From assembly GCF_000744655.1 (NCBI RefSeq), contig NZ_JQMJ01000002.1, positions 1 to 64,000 on the forward strand: 64,000 bases of DNA, read 5' to 3'. The notes beneath the pieces are model-generated. The model searched no databases. It was not told the origin of the DNA and saw only the letters and a program-made list of their open reading frames with translations. A program made the translations under genes and the position numbers. How positions within the stretch are numbered: the stretch's first letter is position 1; each line of letters opens with the position of its first letter. Of this stretch, positions 53,912 to 62,562 are shown one piece after another. This stretch comes from Streptacidiphilus rugosus AM-16 (GTDB taxonomy: Bacteria; Actinomycetota; Actinomycetes; Streptomycetales; Streptomycetaceae).

Positions 53912-54259
53912 ATGTTCGCCCTCACCGTCAGATTTGACCTCTCCGACGAGGCCGCGGCTGCGGCCTTCGACGCACTGGCCGCCCAGACAGCCGCCGACGT
54001 GCGCGCACTGGAGCCAGACACCCTCACTTGTGCCGTCCACAGTGTCGAGGGTGAGCCGCTCGCCCGCGTCTTCTACGAGGCTTACCGCGACAGGGCAGCC
54101 TTTGAAGTGCATGGCAGCCAGCCCCACACCCAGCAATTCTTCGCCCATAGCGCTGACCTGGTCGTTCGCACCCGCCTGGAGTTCCGGCACCCGCACGAGC
54201 CCGCCATCCAGACCCGGCCCGCATCTGGGAGCCCGCGCACCGCTACGCCGAAGTCATGA
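53912..54259 (+). CDS. ABM-domain monooxygenase-like protein, copy 2
   Basis: 115 residues from the ATG at 53912, after AAGGACAGG. FALTVRFDLSDEAAAAAFDA, ADVRALEPDTLTCAVHSVEG, EPLARVFYEAYRDRAAFEVH, then a variable tail. It is a close paralogue of 38909-39217, about 80 percent identical by eye over the domain. Its promoter was presumably upstream of the oxidoreductase that IS6 destroyed, so expression now depends on IS-derived or internal promoters. Confidence 0.83.
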   Translation: MFALTVRFDLSDEAAAAAFDALAAQTAADVRALEPDTLTCAVHSVEGEPLARVFYEAYRDRAAFEVHGSQPHTQQFFAHSADLVVRTRLEFRHPHEPAIQTRPASGSPRTATPKS

Positions 54260-54412
54260 ACAACGCACTGGCGCCCCCGCTACACCGCGCCCGAAGGCAC
54301 AGTGCCGGTGGCCGGACAGCAGCCGTCCGGACAGACCCGATGCACTGATCTGCCGTCACCAGGCGGACACGCGGACCCGGGTCGGTCACGTCAACAAGCG
54401 CGTGACCGTCTG

Positions 54413-54783
54413 ACGGCACGGGTAATGACGTCCCAGCAGGTGAAGCGGACAGTCATCCCGAGCCGCCACCGGGGTGGCAGCCAGGTCCGAAGCAGGACGA
54501 GATACCGCCGCACGCGGACAGGGCAGGCGATGCCGGGGACCAGGCCGGGGCGGGTGTCGCTGTCGCCGTCGCTGCCCAGGGCGCGGGCCCTGGTTCCGTC
54601 GAGGACGGGCATCGCGTTCGGCTGCAGTCCCGCGCTTTGCCGGTCGGGGTCCCAGGGGCCGACGCCGTGGACACGGGCGGGGTAGCCGGTGCGCACCAGC
54701 ACGGTGTCGCCGGGCCGCAGCGGACTGCCCTGGTGGGCGGCGCAGTCGCGCAGCTCCTGCCCGTGGACGGCTTCGTCGGCTGG
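54413..54783 (-). pseudogene. Cyclase-family (kynurenine formamidase-like) fragment joined to IS-like tail
   Basis: 54783-54517 reads DEAVHGQELRDCAAHQGSPL, RPGDTVLVRTGYPARVHGVG, SAGLQPNAMPVLDGTRARAL and GSDGDSDTRPG, the middle of a cyclase/formamidase-type protein (GD--L-RTG then AGL-P-A--WL). The metal-binding HxxxHxD part is missing. From about 54516 the text (GMTVRFTCWDVITRAV) resembles a degenerate IS6 transposase end. Confidence 0.55.
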
Positions 54784-55194
54784 CTGCGCCACTCGCGGGC
54801 CCTCCGGGCCCTTGGGCGCCGGTTGGGCGCCTGGGTGCCGGCCCCTTCGGGGCCTTGACGGGTGGTCGTGTCCCCTTCGGGGCCACCGGGGTGGGGCCGG
54901 GCGCGCCGTTGGCGCTTTTCCGGGTGGGTGGTTGATGGGTGTGGGGTGAGTACGGGTCAGAACTCGCAGGAGGTAAGGGGGCGCCAACGGCACCCCGGGG
55001 CGCAAGCCGAATGGGAAAATCCCATACTGGGCTGGCTACTCGTCGGGGGGCCAGTCGCTCGTGCGGGCCGACGACAGGAACCTGGTCGGCCATGCTGGTG
55101 TGGTGCTGCTGCGGCAGGCCGCCGACCGCACCGGCCTGACCGCCGCGCTCACGTGTTACTCCCGACTGAGCCGCAACCCGAGCACGACACACTG
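54784..55194. other. Region without a supported gene
   Basis: Short direct repeats of CCCCTTCGGGGCC (near 54839 and 54872) are present. At about 55080-55140 the text AMLVWCCCGRPPTAPA / GQLMLVWCC is not convincing protein. Nothing else is seen up to the RelE-like gene. Confidence 0.4.
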
Positions 55195-55416
55195 TCAGGG
55201 CCGATAGGCGTCGGCACGGTGGTCGATCCTCTCAACCCGCACAACGCGCACAACGCGCGCTGAGTCATCCAGTCGGTACAGGACGCGGTACGCGCCCCGT
55301 CCCGCGCTCCAAATACCCTTGAGGGGCTCCAGAAGGGGTTTCCCGACCCGGCGGGGGTCCTGGGCCAGAGGCCCGCTGATGAACTCCCAGACGGCCGATG
55401 GCACCACGAGGGGCAA
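55195..55416 (-). CDS. RelE/ParE-family toxin, orphan
   Basis: 73 residues from a TTG at 55416. PSAVWEFISGPLAQDPRRVG, KPLLEPLKGIWSAGRGAYRV and LYRLDDSARVVRVVRVERID show the RelE core with the conserved R-G-YRV-Y and final Val/Arg strand. Upstream, only a short frame end (RRPVESRPSKA-stop at about 55424) could be an antitoxin tail; no full antitoxin is found. The toxin is slightly short at the N-terminus. Confidence 0.7.
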   Translation of the reverse strand: MPLVVPSAVWEFISGPLAQDPRRVGKPLLEPLKGIWSAGRGAYRVLYRLDDSARVVRVVRVERIDHRADAYRP

Positions 55417-55560
55417 CCGCTAGGCCTTCGACGGCCGACTCTCCACCGGCCGCCGATAACCCCAACCACCAGCCGGTTTATACTACTGACTGACAGCGCC
55501 TACTGTCCGCGTAGTAGACGGCGCCGCCGGAGCGTGAGCCGGGAGCTGGCTTCGATCCGG

Positions 55561-56136
55561 TTATGCCTTGAGGATGCCCCAGCAGGCTTCTTCGGCGGTT
55601 TCGCGTTGGTCCTGGGGGAGGTCGTTGATCTTCGCGGGGTAGAGGTAGGCGCCCCACTGCAGGAGCGCTCCGTGGAGGAGGGCGACGAGCTGCCGGGGGT
55701 CGCCGGACCGGATCCGGCTGGCTTCCTGGCCGCGCCGGATGAAACCGGTGGCCTCGGTGTAGAGCTCCTGGCGCAGGGCGAGGTTCTCTTCGTTCAGGAA
55801 GGCGGTGTTGTCCTGGGCAAGGAACTTGTAGGCGGCGGTGCGCTCGCTGGCGAAGTCGGCGTTGCACTGCCAGTACTGGGCGAACTCGGCCCGGATAGAG
55901 GGATGGCGTGCGGCATGGACCTGCCTGACCCTGGCGAGTAGGTCGGTGACGGCGTCATGGTAGGCGGCGTTGCCGAGGTCTTCCTTGCTGGGGAAGTAGC
56001 GGTAGAGGCTGCCGACCGCGGTCTGGGCGACTTCGGCAATGAAGGGGACCTGGGCCCCGGCGTAGGTGCGCATGCAGAACGCACCGTAGGCGCCGTCGAG
56101 GATGCGGCGGCGGAGGTCTGGCTTCTTCTCGGACAT
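55561..56136 (-). CDS. TetR-family transcriptional regulator 1
   Basis: 191 residues. N-terminal HTH (RRRILDGAYGAFCMRTYAGA, then IAEVAQTAVGSLYRYFPSKE) and a helical ligand domain (YKFLAQDNTAFLNEENLALR, LVALLHGALLQWGAYLYP). An ATTCATTCTA motif lies directly upstream of its start (56137-56148, reverse) and is shared with the promoter at 57011. It is co-oriented with regulator 2 and 73 bp from it. Confidence 0.9.
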   Translation of the reverse strand: MSEKKPDLRRRILDGAYGAFCMRTYAGAQVPFIAEVAQTAVGSLYRYFPSKEDLGNAAYHDAVTDLLARVRQVHAARHPSIRAEFAQYWQCNADFASERTAAYKFLAQDNTAFLNEENLALRQELYTEATGFIRRGQEASRIRSGDPRQLVALLHGALLQWGAYLYPAKINDLPQDQRETAEEACWGILKA

Positions 56137-56208
56137 TAGAATGAATCTTCCCTGCTCGGCGGGCTATTGGTCAAACTGGCACGAGTTCGAGCCGGACCGC
56201 GACGCGGG

Positions 56209-56805
56209 TCAGGCGAGCGGGACTGCGGCGCGACAGGGTGCGAGGAGGGACCAGACGGCGTCGCGGGCCTGGTCGGATCCGGCGGGTTCGGGGTGGCCGG
56301 GGGCGGCGGGCGGGCTGTGGTGCAGCCACCGCGCGAAAGCGCCGTAGGCCATCATGATCAGAGTGCGGGGGTCCCCGGGGCGGACCACCCCCGCCTTCTG
56401 GCCCCGGTGAATGAAGTCCTCCCCGATGGCGAGGCACTCGTCGCGCAGGGCGCGGCTCTCCCCATCGAGGAAGTGCGCACTGGGCTGGCTAATGAACTCC
56501 AGGGCGGCCGGTCGCTCGGCGGCGAACGCGGTGTAGCAGTGCCAGACCTGGGCGAACTCCTCGGCAAACGATGGGTACGACCGCGCGTGGACCCGCCTGA
56601 GGCGGGCGACCAGGTCGCCGCGGGCGTCGCCGTAGGCGGCGTTGCCCAGCGCGATCTTGCTAGGGAAGTGGCGGTAGACCGTGGCCATGCCGGCCCCCGC
56701 CCGCTCGGCGATCGCGGGCATCTGCGCGCCCTCGAAGTTACGGGCACTGAAGACGGCGTAGGCCGCCTCCAGGACCCGCCAGCGGGCTGCTGACTCTTCA
56801 AACAT
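56209..56805 (-). CDS. TetR-family transcriptional regulator 2
   Basis: 198 residues from the ATG at 56805; another in-frame ATG is at 56820 and neither has a strong ribosome site. HTH: RVLEAAYAVFSARNFEGAQM, then AIAERAGAGMATVYRHFPSK. Ligand domain: ALEFISQPSAHFLDGESRAL, LIMMAYGAFARWLHH. It is a paralogue of regulator 1 and divergent from the enoyl-CoA hydratase at 57151, which it probably controls. Confidence 0.9.
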   Translation of the reverse strand: MFEESAARWRVLEAAYAVFSARNFEGAQMPAIAERAGAGMATVYRHFPSKIALGNAAYGDARGDLVARLRRVHARSYPSFAEEFAQVWHCYTAFAAERPAALEFISQPSAHFLDGESRALRDECLAIGEDFIHRGQKAGVVRPGDPRTLIMMAYGAFARWLHHSPPAAPGHPEPAGSDQARDAVWSLLAPCRAAVPLA

Positions 56806-57150
56806 GACATAAATATTCATCCGCCGCTCGGGTTCCCGTCAACCCGAGGCCGACAGCGTCGGCGCGGCACCTGCCCGGCACGACCTTCCCCAGAGGCCTC
56901 TGGCTTCCCATTTGCAGGGAATCCTGGCCCCGCCGAGCCTTCAGCTGTCGCCCGGTGGTAGGAATCTGTTTCGGCAGAGAATGAGTTGACAGCCTCGATC
57001 ATCGTAGGAAATATTCATTCTAGCCGGGCCGGGAGAGCAGTCCGCCGAGCAGACCGGGCCGTGACGGCACGGCACCCGTGCTGCGCCGCGCGCCGCCGTA
57101 TCTCCCACGCCCAAATCTCCCGCATTCAGACGATGGAAAAGGTGTTTCCC
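56806..57150. promoter_or_regulatory. Divergent promoter region with repeated AATATTCAT motif
   Basis: AAATATTCATCC at 56811-56822 and AAATATTCATTC at 57009-57020 are AT-rich islands in GC-rich sequence. A related ATTCATTCTA lies inverted before TetR 1 (56137-56148). The sites could be half-operators for one or both TetR proteins. No gene is supported in this stretch. Confidence 0.5.
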
Positions 57151-57885
57151 ATGGGCAACTGGACGGTTGAGACGCGTAACAAGATCGCGGTGCTGATGTT
57201 CGGGCGGCTGCCGGACAACCAGATGGACCTGGACTCCCTGGAGGAGCTGGCCGGTCTGCTGGAGGACATCGCGCAGCGCACGGACGAGGTCAGTGTGGTC
57301 ATGCTCAAGGGTGGGATCGACGGGATCTTCATCAAGCACGCGGACCTGGACATCCTGCGCCGTGCCGCGGCGGGCACCCTGACCCCGGAGGCCGGGCGGG
57401 CCTGGCCGCGGGCGTTGGGTCTGCTGGAGTCGATCCCGCAGCCGGTGGTGGCCGCGATCGACGGGCAGGCCTGGGGCGGCGGCCTGGAGACCGCGCTGGC
57501 CTCCACCCTGCGCGTCGCCTCCGCGCGTTCGCACTTCTCCCAGCCCGAGATCCGCAACGGCATCATCCCGGGCGGTGGCGGCACGCAGCGCCTGCCCCGC
57601 CTGATCGGCAAGGGACCGGCCGCCGACCTGATCCTGACCGGCCGGATCATCGGCGCGGAGGAGGCCCACCGCATGGGCATCCTCAACGCGGTCCTGCCCA
57701 CCGAGGCCTTCGCCCAGCTCGCCGAGGACTGGGCCGCGCAGCTGACCCGCAACCCCGCCCCCGCCCTGTTCGCCGCCAAGCGCGCCATCCTCGACGGCCT
57801 CGCCCTGCCTCTGGACGACGGCATCGCCCTGGAGCGCGACCTGTTCCGCCAGGTCATCCCCACCAGCGCCTTCGCCCACCACTAA
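57151..57885 (+). CDS. Enoyl-CoA hydratase/isomerase family protein
   Basis: 244 residues from the ATG at 57151; an in-frame ATG at 57133 adds six. Crotonase fold: FGRLPDNQMDLDSLEELAGL, VVAAIDGQAWGGGLETALAS with the GGG oxyanion loop, FSQPEIRNGIIPGGGGTQRL with the second Gly-rich loop, and RIIGAEEAHRMGILNAVLP. The Glu of PEI and the GGGGT stretch fit a hydratase-type active site. Likely acts on an acyl-CoA intermediate. It is divergent from TetR 2, a common arrangement for fatty-acid or xenobiotic pathways. Confidence 0.9.
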   Translation: MGNWTVETRNKIAVLMFGRLPDNQMDLDSLEELAGLLEDIAQRTDEVSVVMLKGGIDGIFIKHADLDILRRAAAGTLTPEAGRAWPRALGLLESIPQPVVAAIDGQAWGGGLETALASTLRVASARSHFSQPEIRNGIIPGGGGTQRLPRLIGKGPAADLILTGRIIGAEEAHRMGILNAVLPTEAFAQLAEDWAAQLTRNPAPALFAAKRAILDGLALPLDDGIALERDLFRQVIPTSAFAHH

Positions 57886-58050
57886 AACACCCACCCTGGC
57901 GCGCGCCCCCGCGAGTACCTCGCCCGCCGGCCCGGCGGGTGGCAGCAGCCCGGACCGGTCGTTCCGGCCGGGACCGAGGCCACCCGCCGGTGGGCGAAGA
58001 GCCAAGCGTGCGCCGTCACCGTCCATCGAACAGCGGAGAGCTGTCCAGCA

Positions 58051-58419
58051 ATGACTGCAACCTCTCACCAAGCCCGGCAAGGCGCGATGACATCCGTCTC
58101 CCCACCGCTCATACCCGCGCTCACCCATTGCGGGGAGCGACGCCTGGGGGACGACACGTTCTACCTCAAGGCGACGGCCCGGCTATTCGGCTGGGACGTG
58201 ACAGAACGCCAGGACGCGGGTGCGGTGGAGGCGGTACGGGGCGCATGGACGCTGCGCCTGTCCTTCACCCACTGCGGAGCGTTCCGCCGCGCCACCGCCA
58301 CCGGGCCGCACAGCGCTGACGCGGAACTGAGCCTTACTGAGGCAGTCCGCCTGCTCGAGTACGTCGAGGCCCTGGAAGCCCAAGGGGTCTCCCGAAGGCC
58401 GAAGGCAGTGACGCGGTGA
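58051..58419 (+). CDS. Small hypothetical protein
   Basis: 122 residues. The core reads LIPALTHCGERRLGDDTFYL, KATARLFGWDVTERQDAGAV, AWTLRLSFTHCGAFRRATAT, and a helix SLTEAVRLLEYVEAL. The stop overlaps the next gene's GTG start. Family not recognised; pairs of such small genes are common in actinomycetes. Confidence 0.6.
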   Translation: MTATSHQARQGAMTSVSPPLIPALTHCGERRLGDDTFYLKATARLFGWDVTERQDAGAVEAVRGAWTLRLSFTHCGAFRRATATGPHSADAELSLTEAVRLLEYVEALEAQGVSRRPKAVTR

Positions 58420-58676
58420 TTGCCGACGGCGTCCCACGTCCGGGCTTCCGTCTCGACCTCGCCGCGGCCCGCACCTGCCGTACCTGCCATGGCTGGGCCA
58501 CCATGGTGGACCCCACCGGTCATGGCCTGCGTCTGTGCCCCGACTGCCAGACCCCGGCCTCCGCCCCAGCCCCGAGCAGAGCTGCGGCCCGCCTCCAGCC
58601 GAGGGTCCAATGGACCGGAACCGGCCCCGCCGACGGAACCGCGGCGCTGCTACACCTGGCCCAGTTCCTGTGGTGA
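58416..58676 (+). CDS. Small zinc-ribbon-like hypothetical protein
   Basis: 86 residues from a GTG overlapping the upstream stop (GTGA). Two CxxC pairs, ARTCRTCHGW and LRLCPDCQTP, about 25 residues apart, suggest a zinc ribbon. The remainder is Ala/Pro-rich and ends AALLHLAQFLW. Coupled to 58051; function unknown. Confidence 0.6.
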   Translation: MIADGVPRPGFRLDLAAARTCRTCHGWATMVDPTGHGLRLCPDCQTPASAPAPSRAAARLQPRVQWTGTGPADGTAALLHLAQFLW

Positions 58677-58718
58677 CCGATCGCAGACACAGGTCACCCC
58701 GGCCCGCCCCGGCCGGAC

Positions 58719-58990
58719 GTGGCAACTCCGCGGGCGGCCCAGTGGTTCGGCGACCCGCGCCACGCCGCCGAGGTCACCGGCATACCGCGCCCACCGGACG
58801 ACACCGAGACCATCCCCGCGATGGTCGCACCGTTCCTGGACGCCCACGCGACCATCCTTGCCCAGGCCCCGGGACGCCGCCGCGGACATCGCCGCTCTCG
58901 GCCTGGGGGACGAGGTCACCCGCGACCTCCTGGGTATCACAGGTGATCCGCACCCATCAGACCCAGGTCTGGTTGCTTTCCGACCGCCCC
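58719..58990 (+). pseudogene. Frameshifted small hypothetical protein
   Basis: The first frame reads MATPRAAQWFGDPRHAAEVT, TETIPAMVAPFLDAHATILA; near 58868 it changes to DAAADIAALGLGDEVTRDLL, GITGDPHPSDPGLVAF. Together they form a plausible about 85-residue helical protein broken by one indel. It lies between the zinc-ribbon gene and the SsgA-like gene, same strand. The family is not recognised. Confidence 0.45.
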
Positions 58991-59078
58991 AACGCCCTTG
59001 CACAGGACCAACCCCTCGGACCTGTACCACCGCAGGCCCCTCATCGGTTGCCTGCCCAGCCCTCCCCAGGAAGACACC

Positions 59079-59543
59079 GTGCACCTCGTACCACCGCACC
59101 GCCCGCGGCCGGACTATAAGCACCGGCCCGGTGATTGTGTCCAGCTCGACGTGGACGCCCGGCTGACTGTCGGGAACAGTCAGCCACTCGGACTGCCGCT
59201 GCGCTTCGGCTACGACAGCCGGGACCCGTTCGCGCTCACGCTCGACCTGCGCGCCCCTACCGGGACGGTGACGGTCTGGCGGCTGTCGCGCGATCTTGTG
59301 TGGGAAGGCCTGCAACAGCCCACCGGCCTGGGAGACGTACGGGTCTGGCCCCCCGCTGCTGACCAGCTCGACTTGCAGATCATGCTTCGCGGACGGGAAG
59401 CCACAGCCCTGCTCGCGATACCCGCTCAGCCGGTGCGCCGCTGGCTCGCCACCCGGGCCTTCGCTCTGGTCCCCCAGGGAGCCGAAGCGGACCTGATCGA
59501 CTGGGACACCGAACTGAACCACTTCAGGCACAGCCGCGGCTGA
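59079..59543 (+). CDS. SsgA-like sporulation and cell-division protein (SALP)
   Basis: 154 residues from the GTG at 59079, after AGGAAG. Family text: LGLPLRFGYDSRDPFALTLD, VTVWRLSRDLVWEGLQQPTG, GDVRVWPPAADQLDLQIMLR, and ATALLAIPAQPVRRWLATRA. SALPs are restricted to morphologically complex actinomycetes and help to place septa and remodel peptidoglycan during sporulation. This is a divergent, probably accessory member, longer at the N-terminus than SsgB. It supports a Streptomyces-like host. Confidence 0.88.
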   Translation: MHLVPPHRPRPDYKHRPGDCVQLDVDARLTVGNSQPLGLPLRFGYDSRDPFALTLDLRAPTGTVTVWRLSRDLVWEGLQQPTGLGDVRVWPPAADQLDLQIMLRGREATALLAIPAQPVRRWLATRAFALVPQGAEADLIDWDTELNHFRHSRG

Positions 59544-59627
59544 ACCCCCCTTCACCGCAGCCGATCCACGCCACCCAGCCGCACTCAGACCGTGCGGCAC
59601 GGCACCTTCCCCCACGGAGAATCCACC

Positions 59628-60062
59628 GTGTTCCGGAACATACTGCTCGCTCTCGACTCCTGCCCCGCACGCGACCGGCTTGTGACGACCGCGATGTGCC
59701 TGGCCGGTCCCTCGCGCGGCACGGTCCACGTCCTGCACGTCGACGCCACGGCCGCCACCGGAACCGAAGCCGTCGCGCTGGAAGACGAACTCGCGGCACG
59801 CCAGGTACTCAACCAGGCGCTGCGCACCCTGCACGAGCAGGGTGTGCCCGCGGACGGCGAACTGCGCGACGGGTTCATCACCGACATCCCCGCGCTGATC
59901 TCGAGCGCCGCCGAACGCTACGGCGCCGACCTGCTCATCCTGGGACCGCACCACCGCGGCCTCTTCGCGAGCCTGGTCAACCCGCGGGTCTCCGACGCGG
60001 TGAGCCACACCGCCCGCATCCCCGTACTCCTCATCCCTGACACCACGGCCAGCACCGCCTGA
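59628..60062 (+). CDS. Universal stress protein (UspA family)
   Basis: 144 residues from the GTG at 59628. Usp fold: FRNILLALDSCPARDRLVTT, VHVLHVDATA, ALISSAAERYGADLLILGPH, HRGLFASLVNPRVSDAVSHT, IPVLLIP. The ATP-binding G-2x-G-9x-G(S/T) motif is altered here (GPHHRG, then no GS), so it may not bind ATP. It lies 84 bp after the SsgA-like gene on the same strand. Confidence 0.85.
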   Translation: MFRNILLALDSCPARDRLVTTAMCLAGPSRGTVHVLHVDATAATGTEAVALEDELAARQVLNQALRTLHEQGVPADGELRDGFITDIPALISSAAERYGADLLILGPHHRGLFASLVNPRVSDAVSHTARIPVLLIPDTTASTA

Positions 60063-60258
60063 ACGCCCCACACCGTCGACCGTCTGACAAAACTTCACCG
60101 CCCACCACGACCTGTCCGCCGGGTCGCAACGTCGGCATCTGACGGCCTATCGAACCCAAACACCATCAACAGCCGGGCAGCCCGTCCGCGCCCTGGGGCG
60201 GTAGATCACCACGCGCGCAAGCGGGAAGAGTCCGGCCCGCCAGGAAGAAAGCCAGATC

Positions 60259-61362
60259 ATGCAGTTGATACGTTGTGATGACCTTGACACCGACTACGGT
60301 CCCGGCTTCGAGGCCGACCTCGACGCGGTGGTCCGAGAGATCGAGCGTGCCACCCGGGCGTCGGTGGAGCTCGAGGGGGAGGGCCGGGCCGTGCGGTTCG
60401 CACACGCGAAGGCCTACGGCCTGATGCGCGCCGAGGTCGAGGTCCTGCCCGTGGAGGATCCCCGTTACGCGCAGGGGCTGTTCGCGTCCGCCGGGCGCTA
60501 CCGGGCACTGGTCCGGTACTCCAATGGCCTGGGACACCTGGGCCCGGACACCCGGCTGGGGACCGCGTGCGGAATGGCGATCAAGCTCTTCGGTGTCCAG
60601 GGGCCGTCTCTGTCCGACGAGCCGGACGCGGGCACCATGGACTACAACCTGATCAACCATCCCGTGTTTTTCGCGAACACGGCACGTGACTACATCAGCA
60701 TCGCAAGGTTGTTCAACGAACTGCCGGACGGCCCGCGCGACCCTTCCCGACGCGCCAAGTGGTTCCACGACTTCGTGACCAGAGACGGCTCGCTGCCCTG
60801 GGAGCGGTGGTTGTGGGACGAACTGTTCGCCCTGACCGGCTCGGTCGGCAAGCCCATGCCCCACCTGCTCCACACCGCCTTCTGGTCGATGGGCGCGGTA
60901 CGCCACGGCGACTACGTCGCCAAGGTGCGGGTGACCCCCTCAACCGTGCACCCGGAAGCCCCCTTGCCGCCGATCGACGCTTCGACGGCCCATCCCGTCC
61001 GTGACGCCCTGATATCCGACGCGAACGCCGCGGACCACAGCTTCGACCTGCAGGTCCAACTGTGCACGGACCTGCAGACCACACCGGTGGAGAACACCTC
61101 GGTTCCCTGGCCCGAGCGGCTGTCACCCTTCGTCACCGTGGCCCGGGTGAACATCCCCGCCCAGGACGTCTCCGCCGCGGACAACCCCGCACGCGCGGAA
61201 GCACTGTCCTTCACACCCTGGCGCACACCCGCCGAGCACCAGCCCGTCGGACAGATCCAGACCGTGCGCCGCCGGGTCTACGAGCGCTCCTCCGCTCTGC
61301 GCCACCGCCTCAACCACCAGGCCCGGACCGAACCCACCAGCCCTGACGACGTGCTCGGGTAA
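60259..61362 (+). CDS. Catalase-family (heme peroxidase-like) protein
   Basis: 367 residues. AVRFAHAKAYGLMRAEVEVL, RYRALVRYSNGLGHLGPDTR, LGTACGMAIKLFGVQGPSLS, YNLINHPVFFANTARDYISI follow the pattern of short catalase-like proteins (y4iL-like subgroup), where the distal His precedes the first strand and RYSN, GMAIKL and DY-LIN-P-F are conserved. The proximal Tyr region is less clear. A role in peroxide or lipid-peroxide handling is likely. Its neighbours (Usp, alcohol dehydrogenase) fit a stress cluster. Confidence 0.8.
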   Translation: MQLIRCDDLDTDYGPGFEADLDAVVREIERATRASVELEGEGRAVRFAHAKAYGLMRAEVEVLPVEDPRYAQGLFASAGRYRALVRYSNGLGHLGPDTRLGTACGMAIKLFGVQGPSLSDEPDAGTMDYNLINHPVFFANTARDYISIARLFNELPDGPRDPSRRAKWFHDFVTRDGSLPWERWLWDELFALTGSVGKPMPHLLHTAFWSMGAVRHGDYVAKVRVTPSTVHPEAPLPPIDASTAHPVRDALISDANAADHSFDLQVQLCTDLQTTPVENTSVPWPERLSPFVTVARVNIPAQDVSAADNPARAEALSFTPWRTPAEHQPVGQIQTVRRRVYERSSALRHRLNHQARTEPTSPDDVLG

Positions 61363-61470
61363 CTCATCGCACGCCTTGACCGCGGCTCCCGGCTGCCTTG
61401 CGCAGCCATGAACAACCGCTGGGCGGATCCCGCCACCGGGACGAGAAGACCACAAGAGGAAAGAGCGAAG

Positions 61471-62499
61471 ATGACGCAGACCATGCTGGCCGGACGCCTG
61501 CACCTGGCCGATCAGTCCCTGCGAATGGAGGAAGTCCCCGTTCCCGTCCCCGGAACCGGCCATGTGCTGGTCAAGGTCGAGGCGGCCGGCGTTTGCCTGT
61601 CGGACGTCCACGCGATCCAGGGCAGCCTGAAGCCCCTCCACCTCGAAGGCGACACCGTGACGCTGGGCCACGAGGTCGCCGGCGTCATCGCCGAACTGGG
61701 GCCGGACGTCACCGACTGGGCCGTCGGCGAACGAGTACTACTGCTATCCGGGCAGCTGCGCGACGGCATCGCAGTCACCCGCGGCCTCGACTACGACGGA
61801 GGCTGGGCCCAATACACTCTCGCCAAGGCCACCACACTCGTCCGCATCCCCGACGACCTGCCATTCGAACAAGCGTGCTTTGTTCCGGACGCCGTATCAA
61901 CTCCGTGGGCGGCGATCACCCAGACCGCCGCGATACGGCCCGCCGAGGCCACGGGCGTATGGGGGGCCGGCGGCCTCGGCGTCCACGGCATCCAGCTCCT
62001 GCGCCTGGTCGGAGCAGCCCCGATCATCGCCGTCGACCCGCTGCCCGCCGCCCGCGACCGCGCCCTCGCGTCAGGGGCAGACCTGGCCCTGGACCCGGCC
62101 GACCCCGCACTACTCGACCAGGTCCTCAAGGTCACCGACGGCCGCGGGCTCGACGCCGCCCTCGACTTCGCCGGCCACCCGGCCGTCCGCGAACAGGCCA
62201 TGGCCGCACTCGCCGACGGAACCCTCACCCCCGGAGGACGCCTGGTCCTGGTCGGCCTGACCAACCAGCCCGTCACCATCGCCGACGGCACCGCCTTCAG
62301 CGCCGGAAAGAAGCAACTCCTTGGCCACTGGGGATCCATTCCCGCCCACATCCACGAGCTCGTCCGCCTCATCCGCGACCACCGCCTCGACCTCACCCAC
62401 TCAGTCAGCGCCGTACTGCCACTGTCTGAAGCCCCCCGCGCCGTCGAGCAGCTCGAGAGCAAGGCAGGCAACCCGGTCCGGCTGGTCCTCAAGCCCTGA
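61471..62499 (+). CDS. Zinc-type alcohol dehydrogenase-like MDR
   Basis: 342 residues from the ATG at 61471. VKVEAAGVCLSDVHAIQGSL with the catalytic-zinc Cys, VTLGHEVAGVIAELGPDV with GHE, and the cofactor loop GVWGAGGLGVHGIQLLRLVG. DPLPAARDRALASGADLALD and a C-terminal MDR substrate domain follow. The four-Cys structural zinc loop is replaced by LLLSGQLRDGIAVTRGLD, so structural zinc is absent. It is probably an NAD(P)-dependent dehydrogenase, transcribed with the exporter 63 bp downstream. Confidence 0.9.
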   Translation: MTQTMLAGRLHLADQSLRMEEVPVPVPGTGHVLVKVEAAGVCLSDVHAIQGSLKPLHLEGDTVTLGHEVAGVIAELGPDVTDWAVGERVLLLSGQLRDGIAVTRGLDYDGGWAQYTLAKATTLVRIPDDLPFEQACFVPDAVSTPWAAITQTAAIRPAEATGVWGAGGLGVHGIQLLRLVGAAPIIAVDPLPAARDRALASGADLALDPADPALLDQVLKVTDGRGLDAALDFAGHPAVREQAMAALADGTLTPGGRLVLVGLTNQPVTIADGTAFSAGKKQLLGHWGSIPAHIHELVRLIRDHRLDLTHSVSAVLPLSEAPRAVEQLESKAGNPVRLVLKP

Positions 62500-62562
62500 C
62501 GACCCACTATCCAGCTGACACCCCAGCCCGGCGACACACACGACCTACAGAAAGAAATAATC

